A stretch of 64,000 nucleotides of DNA from an uncultured Chloroflexota bacterium (GCA_937967325.1 CALBSQ010000056.1:1-64000); one strand, 5' to 3'; counted from the stretch's first letter, positions 40,937 through 49,581 are shown. Made by a program: numbers and translations. The notes: generated from the letters alone by a model not told the origin.

Positions 40937-41383
40937 TTACTGCAGGTACATGGCCAGATGCTCCCGCGCCCAGGCGACGCTCCGCTGCGCCATGGGCCAG
41001 AGGTCCGTGCCGCGCGGCGGCTCGATTTCCAACGTGAGGACTAACCGACCCGGGTCCGGGGCCCGCGCTGCAAGTTGAGCAATACAGTCCCTAACGTGAA
41101 CGTCACCTTCGCCAATGCCGCAGCCGACTAGACTGAGCAGTCCCTGGAACTGCGGTCGCACGAAGAGGTCCTTGATGTGGGAGGCGACGGTGTAGGGAGC
41201 AAGCGCCGCCGTCGCCTCCTCCGGCTCTTCGACGACAGCGTAGGCATTGGCAGTATCCAGTCGCGCTCGGAGAGCGGGGCTGTGGACTCGCTGGATCACC
41301 TCGGCCACCTCGTGGCCCCGGTAGTCCGCGTGATTCTCGAGCGCCAGGACCACCCCTTCATTGGCCGCCGCCTGGGCCAGTGG
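40937..41383 (-). pseudogene. Sugar phosphate isomerase/epimerase, 5'-truncated
   Basis: The frame codes only the second half of an isomerase barrel: PLAQAAANEGVVLALENHAD, RLDTANAYAV, VASHIKDLFVR and the last strand LVLTLEIEP. It is bounded upstream by a stop at 41384-41386 with just 40 bases before the next gene, so the first about 130 residues, including one metal ligand and the ribosome site, are gone. A GTG at 41353 could start a 138-residue product but would be half a barrel. Confidence 0.7.
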
Positions 41384-41423
41384 TCAGCGGCTATGAACGA
41401 TGCCGGACTGGTCGGATGTACCA

Positions 41424-42272
41424 CTAAAGGCTAGCCCACGCCACCCGGTCGCCCAGCACTTGGCCGAGATACTTCCTGCTCATCGCAGCGGCCTCGCGCG
41501 GGGGACGTGGGGCACGCGGGGTGCCGTCCAGCTCGACGTTGATCCATCCCGCGAAGCCGTCTTCGGCCATCAGGTCGAGGATCGCCGGCATCGGCAGGAT
41601 TCCCGACCCGATCGGCTCGTAGTTCACGTAGCCCGTGGTGTCGATCTCTCGGCCCGACGCGTCGCGCTCGTACTTGCCGCTCCAGTCTTTGAGGTGGACG
41701 TGGGTGATGCGCTGGCGGTAGGTGCGCATGACTTCCATGATGTCGCTGCCGCCTTTGGCGATCTGGCCGGTATCCGGCGCGAAGCCGACGTACTGCGGGT
41801 TCAGCAGGTCGAGGATAGTATCGATGTCCGCGCGTGTCTCGACGGCGGTGCCGGTGTGCGGGTGCAGGCCGGTGACGAGGCCGAGGTCGCGGCAATAGCG
41901 CCCCACGTCGTTGAGCGCCGCCGCCAGGACGCGAAATTGTTCAGCGGTGTAGCCAGTCGGGGGCCGGCGGCCACAGGCCAGCACCAGGGTTTCGCCGCCA
42001 ATGGCCTTGAGCGCGTCAGCTTCCTGACGCGCCACGGCGATGTCGTCAGCCGCCGCGGCGGGCTCGATCCACGTCCGACCGCAGTAGGCGGCGCCGGTGG
42101 GAATGCCAAAGCGATCGACCAGGGCGCGGTAGCCGTTAGGCTGACCATCCCCCTTCACAATGGTCTGCCCGAAGGTCTCGAAGCCGAGATAGCCCAGCTC
42201 CGCTGTATCGCGGTAGGCTTGCTCCACGTCGCCGGGGATGCCCCAGGTGATGCCGGTGTGCCCGATCTTCAT
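41424..42272 (-). CDS. Sugar phosphate isomerase/epimerase, IolE-like
   Basis: The 282-residue barrel protein starts MKIGHTGITWGIPGDVEQ and shows metal-site strands LGLVTGLHPHTG, VGFAPDTGQIAKGG, ITHVHLKDW and GWINVELDG. The order and the KDW with following loop resemble inosose dehydratase (IolE) and related enzymes. It acts in the cytoplasm with Mn or Co, going by the family. Its neighbours are a dehydrogenase (22 bases upstream) and a broken isomerase, within a GntR-linked carbohydrate set. Confidence 0.85.
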   Translation of the reverse strand: MKIGHTGITWGIPGDVEQAYRDTAELGYLGFETFGQTIVKGDGQPNGYRALVDRFGIPTGAAYCGRTWIEPAAAADDIAVARQEADALKAIGGETLVLACGRRPPTGYTAEQFRVLAAALNDVGRYCRDLGLVTGLHPHTGTAVETRADIDTILDLLNPQYVGFAPDTGQIAKGGSDIMEVMRTYRQRITHVHLKDWSGKYERDASGREIDTTGYVNYEPIGSGILPMPAILDLMAEDGFAGWINVELDGTPRAPRPPREAAAMSRKYLGQVLGDRVAWASL

Positions 42273-42293
42273 GTCTACTCCTCGCCCCTGACG

Positions 42294-43256
42294 TCACGAC
42301 GCCGTGTTGTCGATCGTGTACCAGATCTTGATAGCGTCCTTCCTGGTCAGCAGATCGATACCGCGATCATACTCCTCCAACGGGAAAGAGGCGGTGATGA
42401 AACGATCGGTCCTGACGATGCCGCTGCTGAGCAGATGGGCGGCGTACTCGCCGGCTTCGGGGAGGCGGCGGCCGTAGCCCTCCAGCTTCAGGCCGCGACT
42501 GTACTCCTGTTTGGTGTACTCAGCGGTGCCGTGGAGCACACCAAAGATGAGTACCCGATCGCGAGTCACCTTCATGAGGTCGTTTACCGAGGCGGCCACG
42601 CCCACACAATCGACGGCAACGTCCAGCGGCTCCCTGGTCAGCGCCTCCCACTCGGCCGAGCGACCGAGGACCGCGCTGGTCGCCCCGAGCTCTCGCGCCA
42701 GCGGCAAGCGCCGCGGCTCGATGTCGAAGCCGACGATCTCTCGCGCGCCGCGCGCCCGCAGCGCCTGGATCGCCAGCAGGCCGGCCGGACCGAGCCCGGA
42801 TACGCCCACCCGCTTGGTCACTACCTCGCCGAGCCGTAGGATCGAGCTGCAGACGCAGCTGAGCAGCTCGCAGCAGCCAGCCTGGGCGAAGGGGAGATGG
42901 TCGGGCATACGCCAGGTCAGATCCTGGCTGTTCAGCGCGTACTCGACGTACGCGCCCGTCTCGCGCGACGGTCCGCCGGAGGTAGCGACGCGATCGCCGA
43001 TCTGGAGCTTCGTCACCTTCGCGCCCTTGGCGACCACCACCCCGGAAAACTCGTGTCCCGGCGCACCGGGACGGAGCGGATACTCCGGATGTCCCGGCCG
43101 GTCGAAGATGTCCACCCCTTTCCACACGGTCAGGTCCCACTGGGTGCAGGTGTTGCAGCCGGCGATCTTGATGAGGACCTCGTCCTCGCGCGGCGCAGGG
43201 ACGGGAATGTCCGTGATCTCGTAGCGGCCGGGGCCGGTAATCTGCAGGGCGCGCAT
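42294..43256 (-). CDS. Medium-chain alcohol/polyol dehydrogenase (MDR family)
   Basis: The 320-residue protein has the MDR order: an N-terminal domain with GCNTCTQWDLTVWKG, PGHEFSGVVVAKG (catalytic-zinc Glu region) and GDRVATSGG, then a Rossmann segment VSGLGPAGLLAIQALRARGA and VDCVGVAASVND. The catalytic Cys and His-Glu are in place but the four-Cys structural-zinc loop is missing. It likely oxidises a polyol or sugar with NAD. It lies in the minus-strand catabolic cluster between an isomerase and a palindromic repeat. Confidence 0.85.
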   Translation of the reverse strand: MRALQITGPGRYEITDIPVPAPREDEVLIKIAGCNTCTQWDLTVWKGVDIFDRPGHPEYPLRPGAPGHEFSGVVVAKGAKVTKLQIGDRVATSGGPSRETGAYVEYALNSQDLTWRMPDHLPFAQAGCCELLSCVCSSILRLGEVVTKRVGVSGLGPAGLLAIQALRARGAREIVGFDIEPRRLPLARELGATSAVLGRSAEWEALTREPLDVAVDCVGVAASVNDLMKVTRDRVLIFGVLHGTAEYTKQEYSRGLKLEGYGRRLPEAGEYAAHLLSSGIVRTDRFITASFPLEEYDRGIDLLTRKDAIKIWYTIDNTAS

Positions 43257-43330
43257 GGCTTGCCTCCGTGTCTATTGGCTAAATGATGTATCCGCCGAGT
43301 TCGGGGCGGACCGTCGCCGCGCGGCCCTGC

Positions 43331-43446
43331 CGTTGTCATCCTGAGCGCAGCGAAGGACCCCCGGCCTAGCTGTCGGCGCTGCGCGGACCCATTGGGCGGC
43401 TGGTTTGCCCGGCCAGGGGTCCTTCGCTGCGCTCAGAATGACAACG
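43331..43446. repeat. REP/MITE-like palindromic element, copy B
   Basis: Arms at 43331-43366 and 43411-43446 pair with two mismatches over 36 bases. The arm contains TCATCCTGAGCGCAGCGAAG and the loop contains GCTGCGCGGAC and GGCTGGTTTGCCC, both like copy A at 15200-15307. It fills much of the 245-base gap between the dehydrogenase and the next isomerase gene and may separate their transcription. Confidence 0.75.
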
Positions 43447-43501
43447 AAAAGCCACCCTGCCTTCGCGGATGCACCGCTAAAGCTTGTTCTGCTGAGGAAT
43501 C

Positions 43502-44359
43502 TCATTCCGTGACCGACACCCCAATGGACCGCGCCATCGTGTCGATGTGCTGCTTGGCGCTCGGGATGTGCTCCTCCGGCGTGTGCTCGATGTAGAGCGT
43601 CTTCCAGGGCTGGAGGCGGCTGAAGCAGCGCAGGAAGGTCGCGTAGTCGAGCTCGCCGTTGCCGGCATACGTTTCGTCCAGGTGGACGACCAGCCGGTTG
43701 ACGGGCGAGATGTCCTTGGCGTGGCCGGTCACCAACCGTTCGCCGAGGAGATCGTAGGTGCGCTGGATCACCTCGCCGCTGGCATAGAGGGTCTCGAAGG
43801 TCAGCCAGTTCACCGGATCCCACTCGATGGCGAGCGCGGGCGAGCCGACCGCGTCGATGAGCAGCTTGGCCCGTTCCGGCGTGTTGAGGATGCAGAGGGT
43901 GTGCGGTTCAAGCGCCAGGTAGATGCCATGCTGCTCGGCAGGTTTGACGGCCTCTCGACAGCGCTCAACCAGAAGCTCCATCGCCTGATCGCTGTTGTTG
44001 AGGCGGTGCGGGGCGTAGGCGCCGGCCGGGTTCAGGCTGCCGGGCGGGGCAATGACGCAGCGGCAGCCGAGCTGCGCCGCGACGCGCATCGTCTCATCGA
44101 GCAGCCGCATCGTCTCCGGCCAGTGGTCCGACTCCGGGCGCACCAACGAGCCGTACCGTCCCCAGTACTGGCCGACATCGACCCCATCGGCGGCCAGCAC
44201 CTCGCGCACGGAGCGCGCCTTCTGGTCGCTGATGTCTGCCGGATCGTTCTGGAGCGAGAAGAAGATGCTGCGAAAGCCGTTCGCTCGCACCCGCTGCGCC
44301 ACCTCGGGCGTGATCTCCTCGATGTCCCGTGGCACGTAGGCCACGACCCCAAGTCTCAT
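43502..44359 (-). CDS. Sugar phosphate isomerase/epimerase
   Basis: The 285-residue barrel protein has ligand strands IYLALEPHTLCIL, LAIEWDPVNWL, LVTGHAKDISPVNR and TLYIEHTPEEH, again of xylose-isomerase-like type. The IEWDPVNWL and DISPVNR segments differ clearly from the two other isomerases here, so it probably acts on another step. The gene lies 18 bases after the binding lipoprotein gene, so it should be co-transcribed with it. Confidence 0.85.
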   Translation of the reverse strand: MRLGVVAYVPRDIEEITPEVAQRVRANGFRSIFFSLQNDPADISDQKARSVREVLAADGVDVGQYWGRYGSLVRPESDHWPETMRLLDETMRVAAQLGCRCVIAPPGSLNPAGAYAPHRLNNSDQAMELLVERCREAVKPAEQHGIYLALEPHTLCILNTPERAKLLIDAVGSPALAIEWDPVNWLTFETLYASGEVIQRTYDLLGERLVTGHAKDISPVNRLVVHLDETYAGNGELDYATFLRCFSRLQPWKTLYIEHTPEEHIPSAKQHIDTMARSIGVSVTE

Positions 44360-44377
44360 CTGGCAATACTACTCCAC

Positions 44378-45910
44378 TCAAAGATTCAGCCGGTTGTCCG
44401 CCAGCATCGGCGCCACCAGTCCCTTGGCCTGACTCGCAAAGTCGCTCACGTTCATGCTCCCCTTGAGCACGTTCTGCCAGAGCGGGCCGACGACGCGCTG
44501 CATATCCGCTGCCCGCTGCCCGATGGGCTGCTCGTGCTTGGCGTAGCTCTGGAGGATCGGCAGGATGATCTTGGCGCTGGGCATGGCCGACGGCGACTTC
44601 TCGAACAAGGCCCAGGCCGACGCTCGCGCCGGGCTGCCGCGGCCGTTACTGGCAAACAGCTCCGCCTGGCCCTCCTTGGAAAGAAAATTGCTGATGAAGA
44701 GCCAGGAAGCGTCCGGCGCCTTGGTATTCTTGCTGATGGTCAGTCCGCTGCCGTTCGCCCCAGTGATCCGCCCTTTCGGTCCCTTGGGATAGTGGGACAC
44801 GTCGTAGCGGAACTTGCCGATCTGGGCGGCCTGGCTGGCCGACCAGGTGCCGGTGATACCCATCGCCGCCCGCTGGGCAAAGAACGGCCAGAGCTGGATC
44901 GTCTTGGCCTCGTCGGCCGTCGGGACCGCCTTGTTCTTGATCAGCAGGTCCAGCCACCACTGCATACCCTGGATAGTGCCTGGCGCATCCACGACCGTCT
45001 GGTCCTCGACGTCGTTGACCCAGCCGCCGCCAAACGGCGCCACCATGGTGTATTGCGAGGGAGTGAAGGGCGAGCCGGGAATCGAGGCCATCCCGAAGAC
45101 CTTGTCCTGGCCCTGCACCTTTGTGAGCTTGACGGCGGCATTCAGCACGTCGTCGAAGGTCCAGCTCTCGTCGGGATACTTGACACCGGCGGCGTCGAAC
45201 ATATCGAGGTTGTACCAGAGCAGCAGCGGTCCCTCGTCGAAGGGCAGGCCGTAGAGGCTGCCACGCTGGCGATAGGCGAAGAGCGACGGCGGCGTGAAGT
45301 CGGCGATATCGAACGTCTTGTCCTGATCGATGTAGGGCTGCATATTCTTGACCCAGCCACGAGGAATCCAGGACTGGACCACCGTGCTGCCGACGGCAAG
45401 GATGTCGGGGAGCGTGTCGGAGGCCGCCAGGGCGGCGACCTTATTGCTGTCGCCCTGATCGCCCTGGTCGACCTTGACCTGACCGGCGTACTTGGTGTTG
45501 AAGCGCTCCATCCAGGTCTTGATGTACGGCCCTTCGCCTGGGTCCCAGGTCTGGCCATAAACGATAGTCGTCACCGCGCCGGAGGCCGACTTAGCCGCGG
45601 GCGTCGGTGTAGCCGCCGGCCCGGCCGAGCTTGAGGTGAGTGCGACGCTGGCAATCGCCGAGGTGGTGGCCGCTGACGCGGAAGCAGCGGCTGAGGTCGA
45701 CGCGGCGGCAGTGGCGACGGGAGAGGTCGCCGCTGCCGAGCCAGCCGCCGAGGATGTCGCCGTCTGTGGCGCCGCGGAGGTTGAGGCTGCCGCCGGGGGA
45801 GACGCATTGCCGCCACAGGCCGTCAACGCGGCAGCGGCAACCAGGAGTCGGGCGGTCGTGCGGAGCGCCGCCCGACGGGTCACGGCTGGCCGGCAGGGTG
45901 AGAAAGCCAT
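44378..45910 (-). CDS. ABC transporter substrate-binding lipoprotein
   Basis: The 510-residue CUT1-type lipoprotein has TRRAALRTTARLLVAAAA, a lipobox LTAC, and a long Ala/Ser/Thr linker to about residue 115, followed by the binding domain (TTIVYGQTWDPGEGPYIKTW, KVAALAASDTLPDILAVGS). ATG 45910 has GAAGGAGGG upstream; an earlier in-frame start lies in the promoter region. No permease gene is adjacent. It heads the minus-strand set of isomerase, dehydrogenase and oxidoreductase genes and is divergent from a GntR regulator, which probably controls it through the palindrome between them. Confidence 0.86.
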   Translation of the reverse strand: MAFSPCRPAVTRRAALRTTARLLVAAAALTACGGNASPPAAASTSAAPQTATSSAAGSAAATSPVATAAASTSAAASASAATTSAIASVALTSSSAGPAATPTPAAKSASGAVTTIVYGQTWDPGEGPYIKTWMERFNTKYAGQVKVDQGDQGDSNKVAALAASDTLPDILAVGSTVVQSWIPRGWVKNMQPYIDQDKTFDIADFTPPSLFAYRQRGSLYGLPFDEGPLLLWYNLDMFDAAGVKYPDESWTFDDVLNAAVKLTKVQGQDKVFGMASIPGSPFTPSQYTMVAPFGGGWVNDVEDQTVVDAPGTIQGMQWWLDLLIKNKAVPTADEAKTIQLWPFFAQRAAMGITGTWSASQAAQIGKFRYDVSHYPKGPKGRITGANGSGLTISKNTKAPDASWLFISNFLSKEGQAELFASNGRGSPARASAWALFEKSPSAMPSAKIILPILQSYAKHEQPIGQRAADMQRVVGPLWQNVLKGSMNVSDFASQAKGLVAPMLADNRLNL

Positions 45911-45972
45911 GGGAACCCTCCTTCCATGACGCAGCGAGGGAGCGCTTGACAGCGGGCAGTATAGGCGGTAGT

Positions 45973-45996
45973 CTGCCATCTGTCAACAGGTGGCAG
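45973..45996. promoter_or_regulatory. 24-bp palindrome between binding-protein and GntR genes, likely operator
   Basis: The palindrome has arms CTGCCA and TGGCAG with inner CTGT / ACAG; 20 of 24 positions obey two-fold symmetry. It lies midway in the 136-base divergent gap between the minus-strand binding-protein gene and the GntR gene. Position and symmetry fit a FadR-type GntR operator controlling both directions. Confidence 0.65.
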
Positions 45997-46046
45997 GCTG
46001 GTCCGATATGGGGATCGTCTTTGCCTAGTCATTGCAAGGGTGCACG

Positions 46047-46748
46047 GTGCCAGCGCCGGCAATCTTTAAGCAGGCTCCAGACTTCCGCCCGCTTCGGCAT
46101 GACGCGTACGATGCCCTCCGCGAGGCGATCCTGCTCGGCCAGTTGCGACCCGGCGAGCGCGTGGTGGAGGCGGAAATCGCCCGCCAGATGGGGATCAGCC
46201 GCGGCCCCATTCGCGAAGCGGTCCGTCAGCTCGAGCAGGATGGACTGGTCGAATATCAGCCCCGCCACGGCGTCATCGTCGCCGAGCTGACCCCCGAGCG
46301 GGTGCTGGACGCCTACACGGTGCGCGCACAACTGGAAGGCTTCGCCGCCGAGCTCGCCACGGAGCGCGTCACGCCGGACGACCTGGCGCCGCTTGGGCGC
46401 CTCATCGAGCGCATGCGCCAGTTCGCAACGGCGAACGATGCCGCGGCGATGCTGAACGCGGATGTCGACTTCCACCAACGCATCTGCACGCTGTCCGGCA
46501 ACCGCGTCCTGCTCCGCCTCTGGTCCAGCATCGGACCGCACGCCTGGACGCTGTTTAGTGGCGCGCAGCAGCAAGGGTACACCTTGCTCGCCTTGGCCGA
46601 GCGGCACCAGGCTATTCTCGAGTCGCTCGGCAGCGGCAATCCGGACCTGGCGCGGCAGGTGACAATGGCGCACATCCTGGAAATCGCGGGCAACGTGGTG
46701 GAGCATCTGCGTTCATGGCGGCCGTTACCTTGGGCCAATGGATGTTGA
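46047..46748 (+). CDS. GntR-family transcriptional regulator with FCD domain
   Basis: The 233-residue protein has a winged HTH (residues 15-78; LREAILLGQLRPGERVVEAE and GISRGPIREAVRQLEQDGLV) and an all-helical FCD ligand domain with DVDFHQRICTLSGN, where Asp and His bind a metal, and ERHQAILESLGSGN with another His. FCD regulators sense organic acids and sugar acids. The GTG at 46047 has AAGGG six bases upstream. It is divergent from the carbohydrate catabolic genes and probably represses them until its ligand appears. Confidence 0.88.
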   Translation: MPAPAIFKQAPDFRPLRHDAYDALREAILLGQLRPGERVVEAEIARQMGISRGPIREAVRQLEQDGLVEYQPRHGVIVAELTPERVLDAYTVRAQLEGFAAELATERVTPDDLAPLGRLIERMRQFATANDAAAMLNADVDFHQRICTLSGNRVLLRLWSSIGPHAWTLFSGAQQQGYTLLALAERHQAILESLGSGNPDLARQVTMAHILEIAGNVVEHLRSWRPLPWANGC

Positions 46749-46786
46749 GCAAGTTGAGCAAATGGTCGGCAGTTTCCGCGCGTCAA

Positions 46787-46884
46787 GGGTAGGGGCAGGT
46801 CTCTGTGCCTGCCCTGGTCGCCGTTTGCACGGTACCACCCGCTGGTCCGGGACATAGGGCAGGCACAGAGACCTGCCCCTACCC
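46787..46884. repeat. Perfect 29-bp inverted repeat
   Basis: GGGTAGGGGCAGGTCTCTGT and nine more bases (46787-46815) are exactly complementary to 46856-46884, with a 40-base loop. It stands between the GntR and SDR genes. The exactness over 29 bases suggests a recent insertion of a palindromic mobile element. It could also end transcription of the GntR gene, though no T-tract is present. Confidence 0.75.
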
Positions 46885-46982
46885 GCTGGTGGCAAGGTCC
46901 GATTAGTTGCTCAGACTTCATGGGCGACCGGCGGGGCGGCAGACGTCGGCGCCATTTGTCGAATGGCTAGAGGGGGTGAACG

Positions 46983-47735
46983 ATGGCAACGCTCAACAAC
47001 CAGGTCGCTCTGGTCACCGGCGCCGCGCGCGGCATCGGCAAAGCGACGGCCCTGGAGCTCGCCCATGCCGGAGCGGACGTCGCGGTCAACGACGTCAACC
47101 CTGGAATTGAGCAGGTCGCAACGGACATCCGCCGGATCGGACGGCGGGCACTCGCCGTGGCTGCCGACGTGTCGCGATCCGATCAGGTCGACGGCATGGT
47201 GCAGCGCATCGTCGACGAGCTGGGCGTGCCGCGCCTGCTCGTCAATAACGCTGGTATCGAGACGATCGTCCCTATGCTTGAGCTCAGCGAACAACAGTTC
47301 GACGATGTTCTCGCCGTCAACCTGAAAGGCGAGTGGCTGGTGGCGCGCGCCGTCGTTCGCGCCATGGTGGCCCAGCAGCTCAGCGGGGCCATCGTCAATA
47401 TCGGCTCCATCCAGGCGGGGATGGCTCTGCCCGGCCGCACCCACTATGGCCCCTCTAAGCGGGGCGTGGAGGCGCTGACCCGCAACATGGCATCGGAGCT
47501 GGCGCGGCACGACATCCGCGTTAACTGCATCAATCCGGGCCTGATCGCCACCGACATGACCCGGTGGGTGATGGACGATCCGCAGGTCCTGCCGGTCGTG
47601 CTGCAGCAGATCCCTTTGCGCCGCGCCGGCCGGCCGGAGGAGATCGCCAAGGTGGCGGCGTTCTTGCTCTCCGACGACGCCAGCTACCTGACCGGCCAGT
47701 GTATCTACGTCGACGGCGGCTGGGTGGTGCAATAG
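46983..47735 (+). CDS. Short-chain dehydrogenase/reductase
   Basis: The 250-residue protein is a classical SDR: VALVTGAARGIGKATAL (cofactor), LLVNNAGIETIVP, Ser in IVNIGSIQAG, Tyr and Lys in THYGPSKRGVE, and INPGLIATDM. It uses NAD(P)(H) on a sugar, polyol or similar keto compound. ATG 46983 has AGAGGGGG upstream. The gene lies after GntR on the same strand, separated by a palindromic repeat, and may belong to the same regulon. Confidence 0.88.
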   Translation: MATLNNQVALVTGAARGIGKATALELAHAGADVAVNDVNPGIEQVATDIRRIGRRALAVAADVSRSDQVDGMVQRIVDELGVPRLLVNNAGIETIVPMLELSEQQFDDVLAVNLKGEWLVARAVVRAMVAQQLSGAIVNIGSIQAGMALPGRTHYGPSKRGVEALTRNMASELARHDIRVNCINPGLIATDMTRWVMDDPQVLPVVLQQIPLRRAGRPEEIAKVAAFLLSDDASYLTGQCIYVDGGWVVQ

Positions 47736-47851
47736 CGCATGGCGCCAACGGCGGAGCCTGTACGGACGCACCCCATCGGCTTCGGTCCGCCGGCGCCGAG
47801 CATATTCCCGCCCGGATATTCGCAGGGCTTCGTAAGGATGCCGCGGAGTAG

Positions 47852-49489
47852 CTATGTGCGTTGTCGGGCGACGCGGCGAGGGGCTTTGCCGGCCGGGGAC
47901 CAGCGAGTATCAATGCCACGCCGAGGCGGCCTCCGGCCGGCGCCGAGCTTCCGGCGATGCCGGGCAAGCTCCGGAGGCGCCTCCTCGGTGTCCCCGCTGG
48001 GCACGCTAGCGCCACCGTCCGCGGCGCTGTCAGGTTTGCTCGATGGCTTGGCGCGGATGGCGAACAGGGCGACCAGGAGTATGCAGGCGGCGAAGATCGT
48101 TCCGATCGTGAAGGCGCTCGCGACGCCGTGCGCGAATAGGAGGTGTGCTTGTACCTGCTGGGTGACCCCCGGCAGAGGATTCAGAGCCGCGGCTCGGCTG
48201 GCGGCGCCGAAGACGGTGACGAGGACGGCCAGGCCCACCGTGCCGCCAGCTTGCTGCATGGTTTGCAGCAGGCCCGACGCCGCGCCCGACTCCTCCCGCG
48301 CCACCCCGGCGAGGATGGTCACGTTCAGCGGCAGGAAGCTGCAGCCCACGCCGAGACCCATCAGCAGCATCGGGCCGAGGAGGCCGGAGGCGTAGCCGGT
48401 AGTAGCGGAGATCTGGGTGAGCCACACCATCGCGATGGTGATCAGGAGGGCGCCGGCTACCATGATCCGCTTCGCGCTGAAGCGCTGGAGCAGCGTGGGG
48501 ACGGTCCGCACGACGGCGAACACCACCACGGTCCAGGGGAGGAACGCCAAGCCGGCTTGGAGCGGCCCGACGCCGTCCACCTTCTGGAGGAACTGGGTCA
48601 GGAAGAAGAATACACCGAACATGGTCGCTGGGAGAAGGAGCATGTTGAGGTAGGCGCCGGCCCGGTCGCGGTTGACGAGTAGGCTCAAGGGCAGGAGTGG
48701 CTGCCGGGCGCGGACCTCGATGGTCAAGAATAGGGCCAGCAGGACGAGGGCGGCGACGAAGGCGCCCACGGTAAACCGGTCGCTCCAACCGTTGGAGGCG
48801 GCGCGGATGAACCCGTAGACCAGCGTGACCATGCCGGCGGTCGCGGTGAGCGCGCCCGGGAGGTCGAGCGATCCCGAGCGGCGATCGGGCTCGCGGATGA
48901 ACAGGGGCGCCAGCAGCACCACGGCGACGCCGATGGGCACGTTGATGAACAGGACCCACCGCCAGGACAACTCCGCGGTGAGGACGCCACCCAGGATCAG
49001 GCCAACCGACGCGCCGGCGCCGGACGCCGCCGAGAAGAGGCCGAGTGCGCGGTTGCGCTGGGGACCCTCCGCGAAGGTGGTGGCGATGAGGGCAAGTGTG
49101 CTCGGCGCGGCGAGGGCGGCGCCGACCCCCTGCGCGGCTCGGGTCGCGAGCAGCCAGCCGGCCGAGGCCGCGAATCCGCCCAGCAGCGAGGCGACCGTGA
49201 ACAGCGAGATGCCGGCGATGAAGACGCGCCGCCGGCCCAGGATGTCCCCGGCGCGCCCGCCGAGCAGGAGCAGGCCGCCGAACGCCAGGGTGTAGGCGTT
49301 GAGTACCCAGGACAGGCCGGTGGCGGAGAAATGCAACGCGCCCTGGATCTTGGGCAGGGCGACGTTCACCACCGTCCCGTCCAGGATGAGCATCAACTGA
49401 CAGGTCACGATGACGGCGAGGGCGATGCCGGGATACTCGCGTCGCACGACGCCGATCGGTCGGTTCAGCGCTGTCGGTGCTATGGACAT
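47852..49489 (-). CDS. MFS drug exporter, DHA2 (14-helix) type
   Basis: The 545-residue protein has 14 predicted helices. Marks include LDGTVVNVALPKIQGAL at helix 1 (antiporter motif D1), GRAGDILGRRRVF after helix 2 (motif A) and GASVGLILGGVL at helix 5 (motif C), as in drug/proton antiporters. The last about 60 residues are basic and low-complexity. ATG 49489 has GGAGG five bases upstream; the frame before it passes through the TetR operators and is not coding. A TetR gene is divergent, so the pair is a standard inducible exporter. Its substrate is unknown. Confidence 0.87.
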   Translation of the reverse strand: MSIAPTALNRPIGVVRREYPGIALAVIVTCQLMLILDGTVVNVALPKIQGALHFSATGLSWVLNAYTLAFGGLLLLGGRAGDILGRRRVFIAGISLFTVASLLGGFAASAGWLLATRAAQGVGAALAAPSTLALIATTFAEGPQRNRALGLFSAASGAGASVGLILGGVLTAELSWRWVLFINVPIGVAVVLLAPLFIREPDRRSGSLDLPGALTATAGMVTLVYGFIRAASNGWSDRFTVGAFVAALVLLALFLTIEVRARQPLLPLSLLVNRDRAGAYLNMLLLPATMFGVFFFLTQFLQKVDGVGPLQAGLAFLPWTVVVFAVVRTVPTLLQRFSAKRIMVAGALLITIAMVWLTQISATTGYASGLLGPMLLMGLGVGCSFLPLNVTILAGVAREESGAASGLLQTMQQAGGTVGLAVLVTVFGAASRAAALNPLPGVTQQVQAHLLFAHGVASAFTIGTIFAACILLVALFAIRAKPSSKPDSAADGGASVPSGDTEEAPPELARHRRKLGAGRRPPRRGIDTRWSPAGKAPRRVARQRT

Positions 49490-49514
49490 GTAGGCCTCCG
49501 TGATGCGATAATGA

Positions 49515-49581
49515 GGAGGAGTCCTCCGCTTATTAAGCGGAGGAACACTCCGCTTAGACATTATACGGAGGAACTCTCCGT
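49515..49581. promoter_or_regulatory. Stacked palindromes, TetR-type operators
   Basis: Three related sites lie in the 117-base divergent gap: GGAGGAGTCCTCC (49515-49527), GCGGAGGAACACTCCGC (49537-49553) and ACGGAGGAACTCTCCGT (49565-49581). The last two share CGGAGGAAC and CTCCG and are 28 bases apart. In addition TCCTCCGCTT (49522-49531) is exactly complementary to 49535-49544. This is what is expected for the TetR product controlling both itself and the exporter. Confidence 0.7.

Noticed and set aside
43547..45634. Very long plus-strand frame opposite isomerase and binding-protein genes
   Set aside because: It is antisense to two clear genes, has no recognisable domain and is explained by third-position GC bias.
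47739..47851. Short plus-strand frame after the SDR as a small gene
   Set aside because: It lacks a ribosome site and family similarity and runs into the antisense of the MFS gene.
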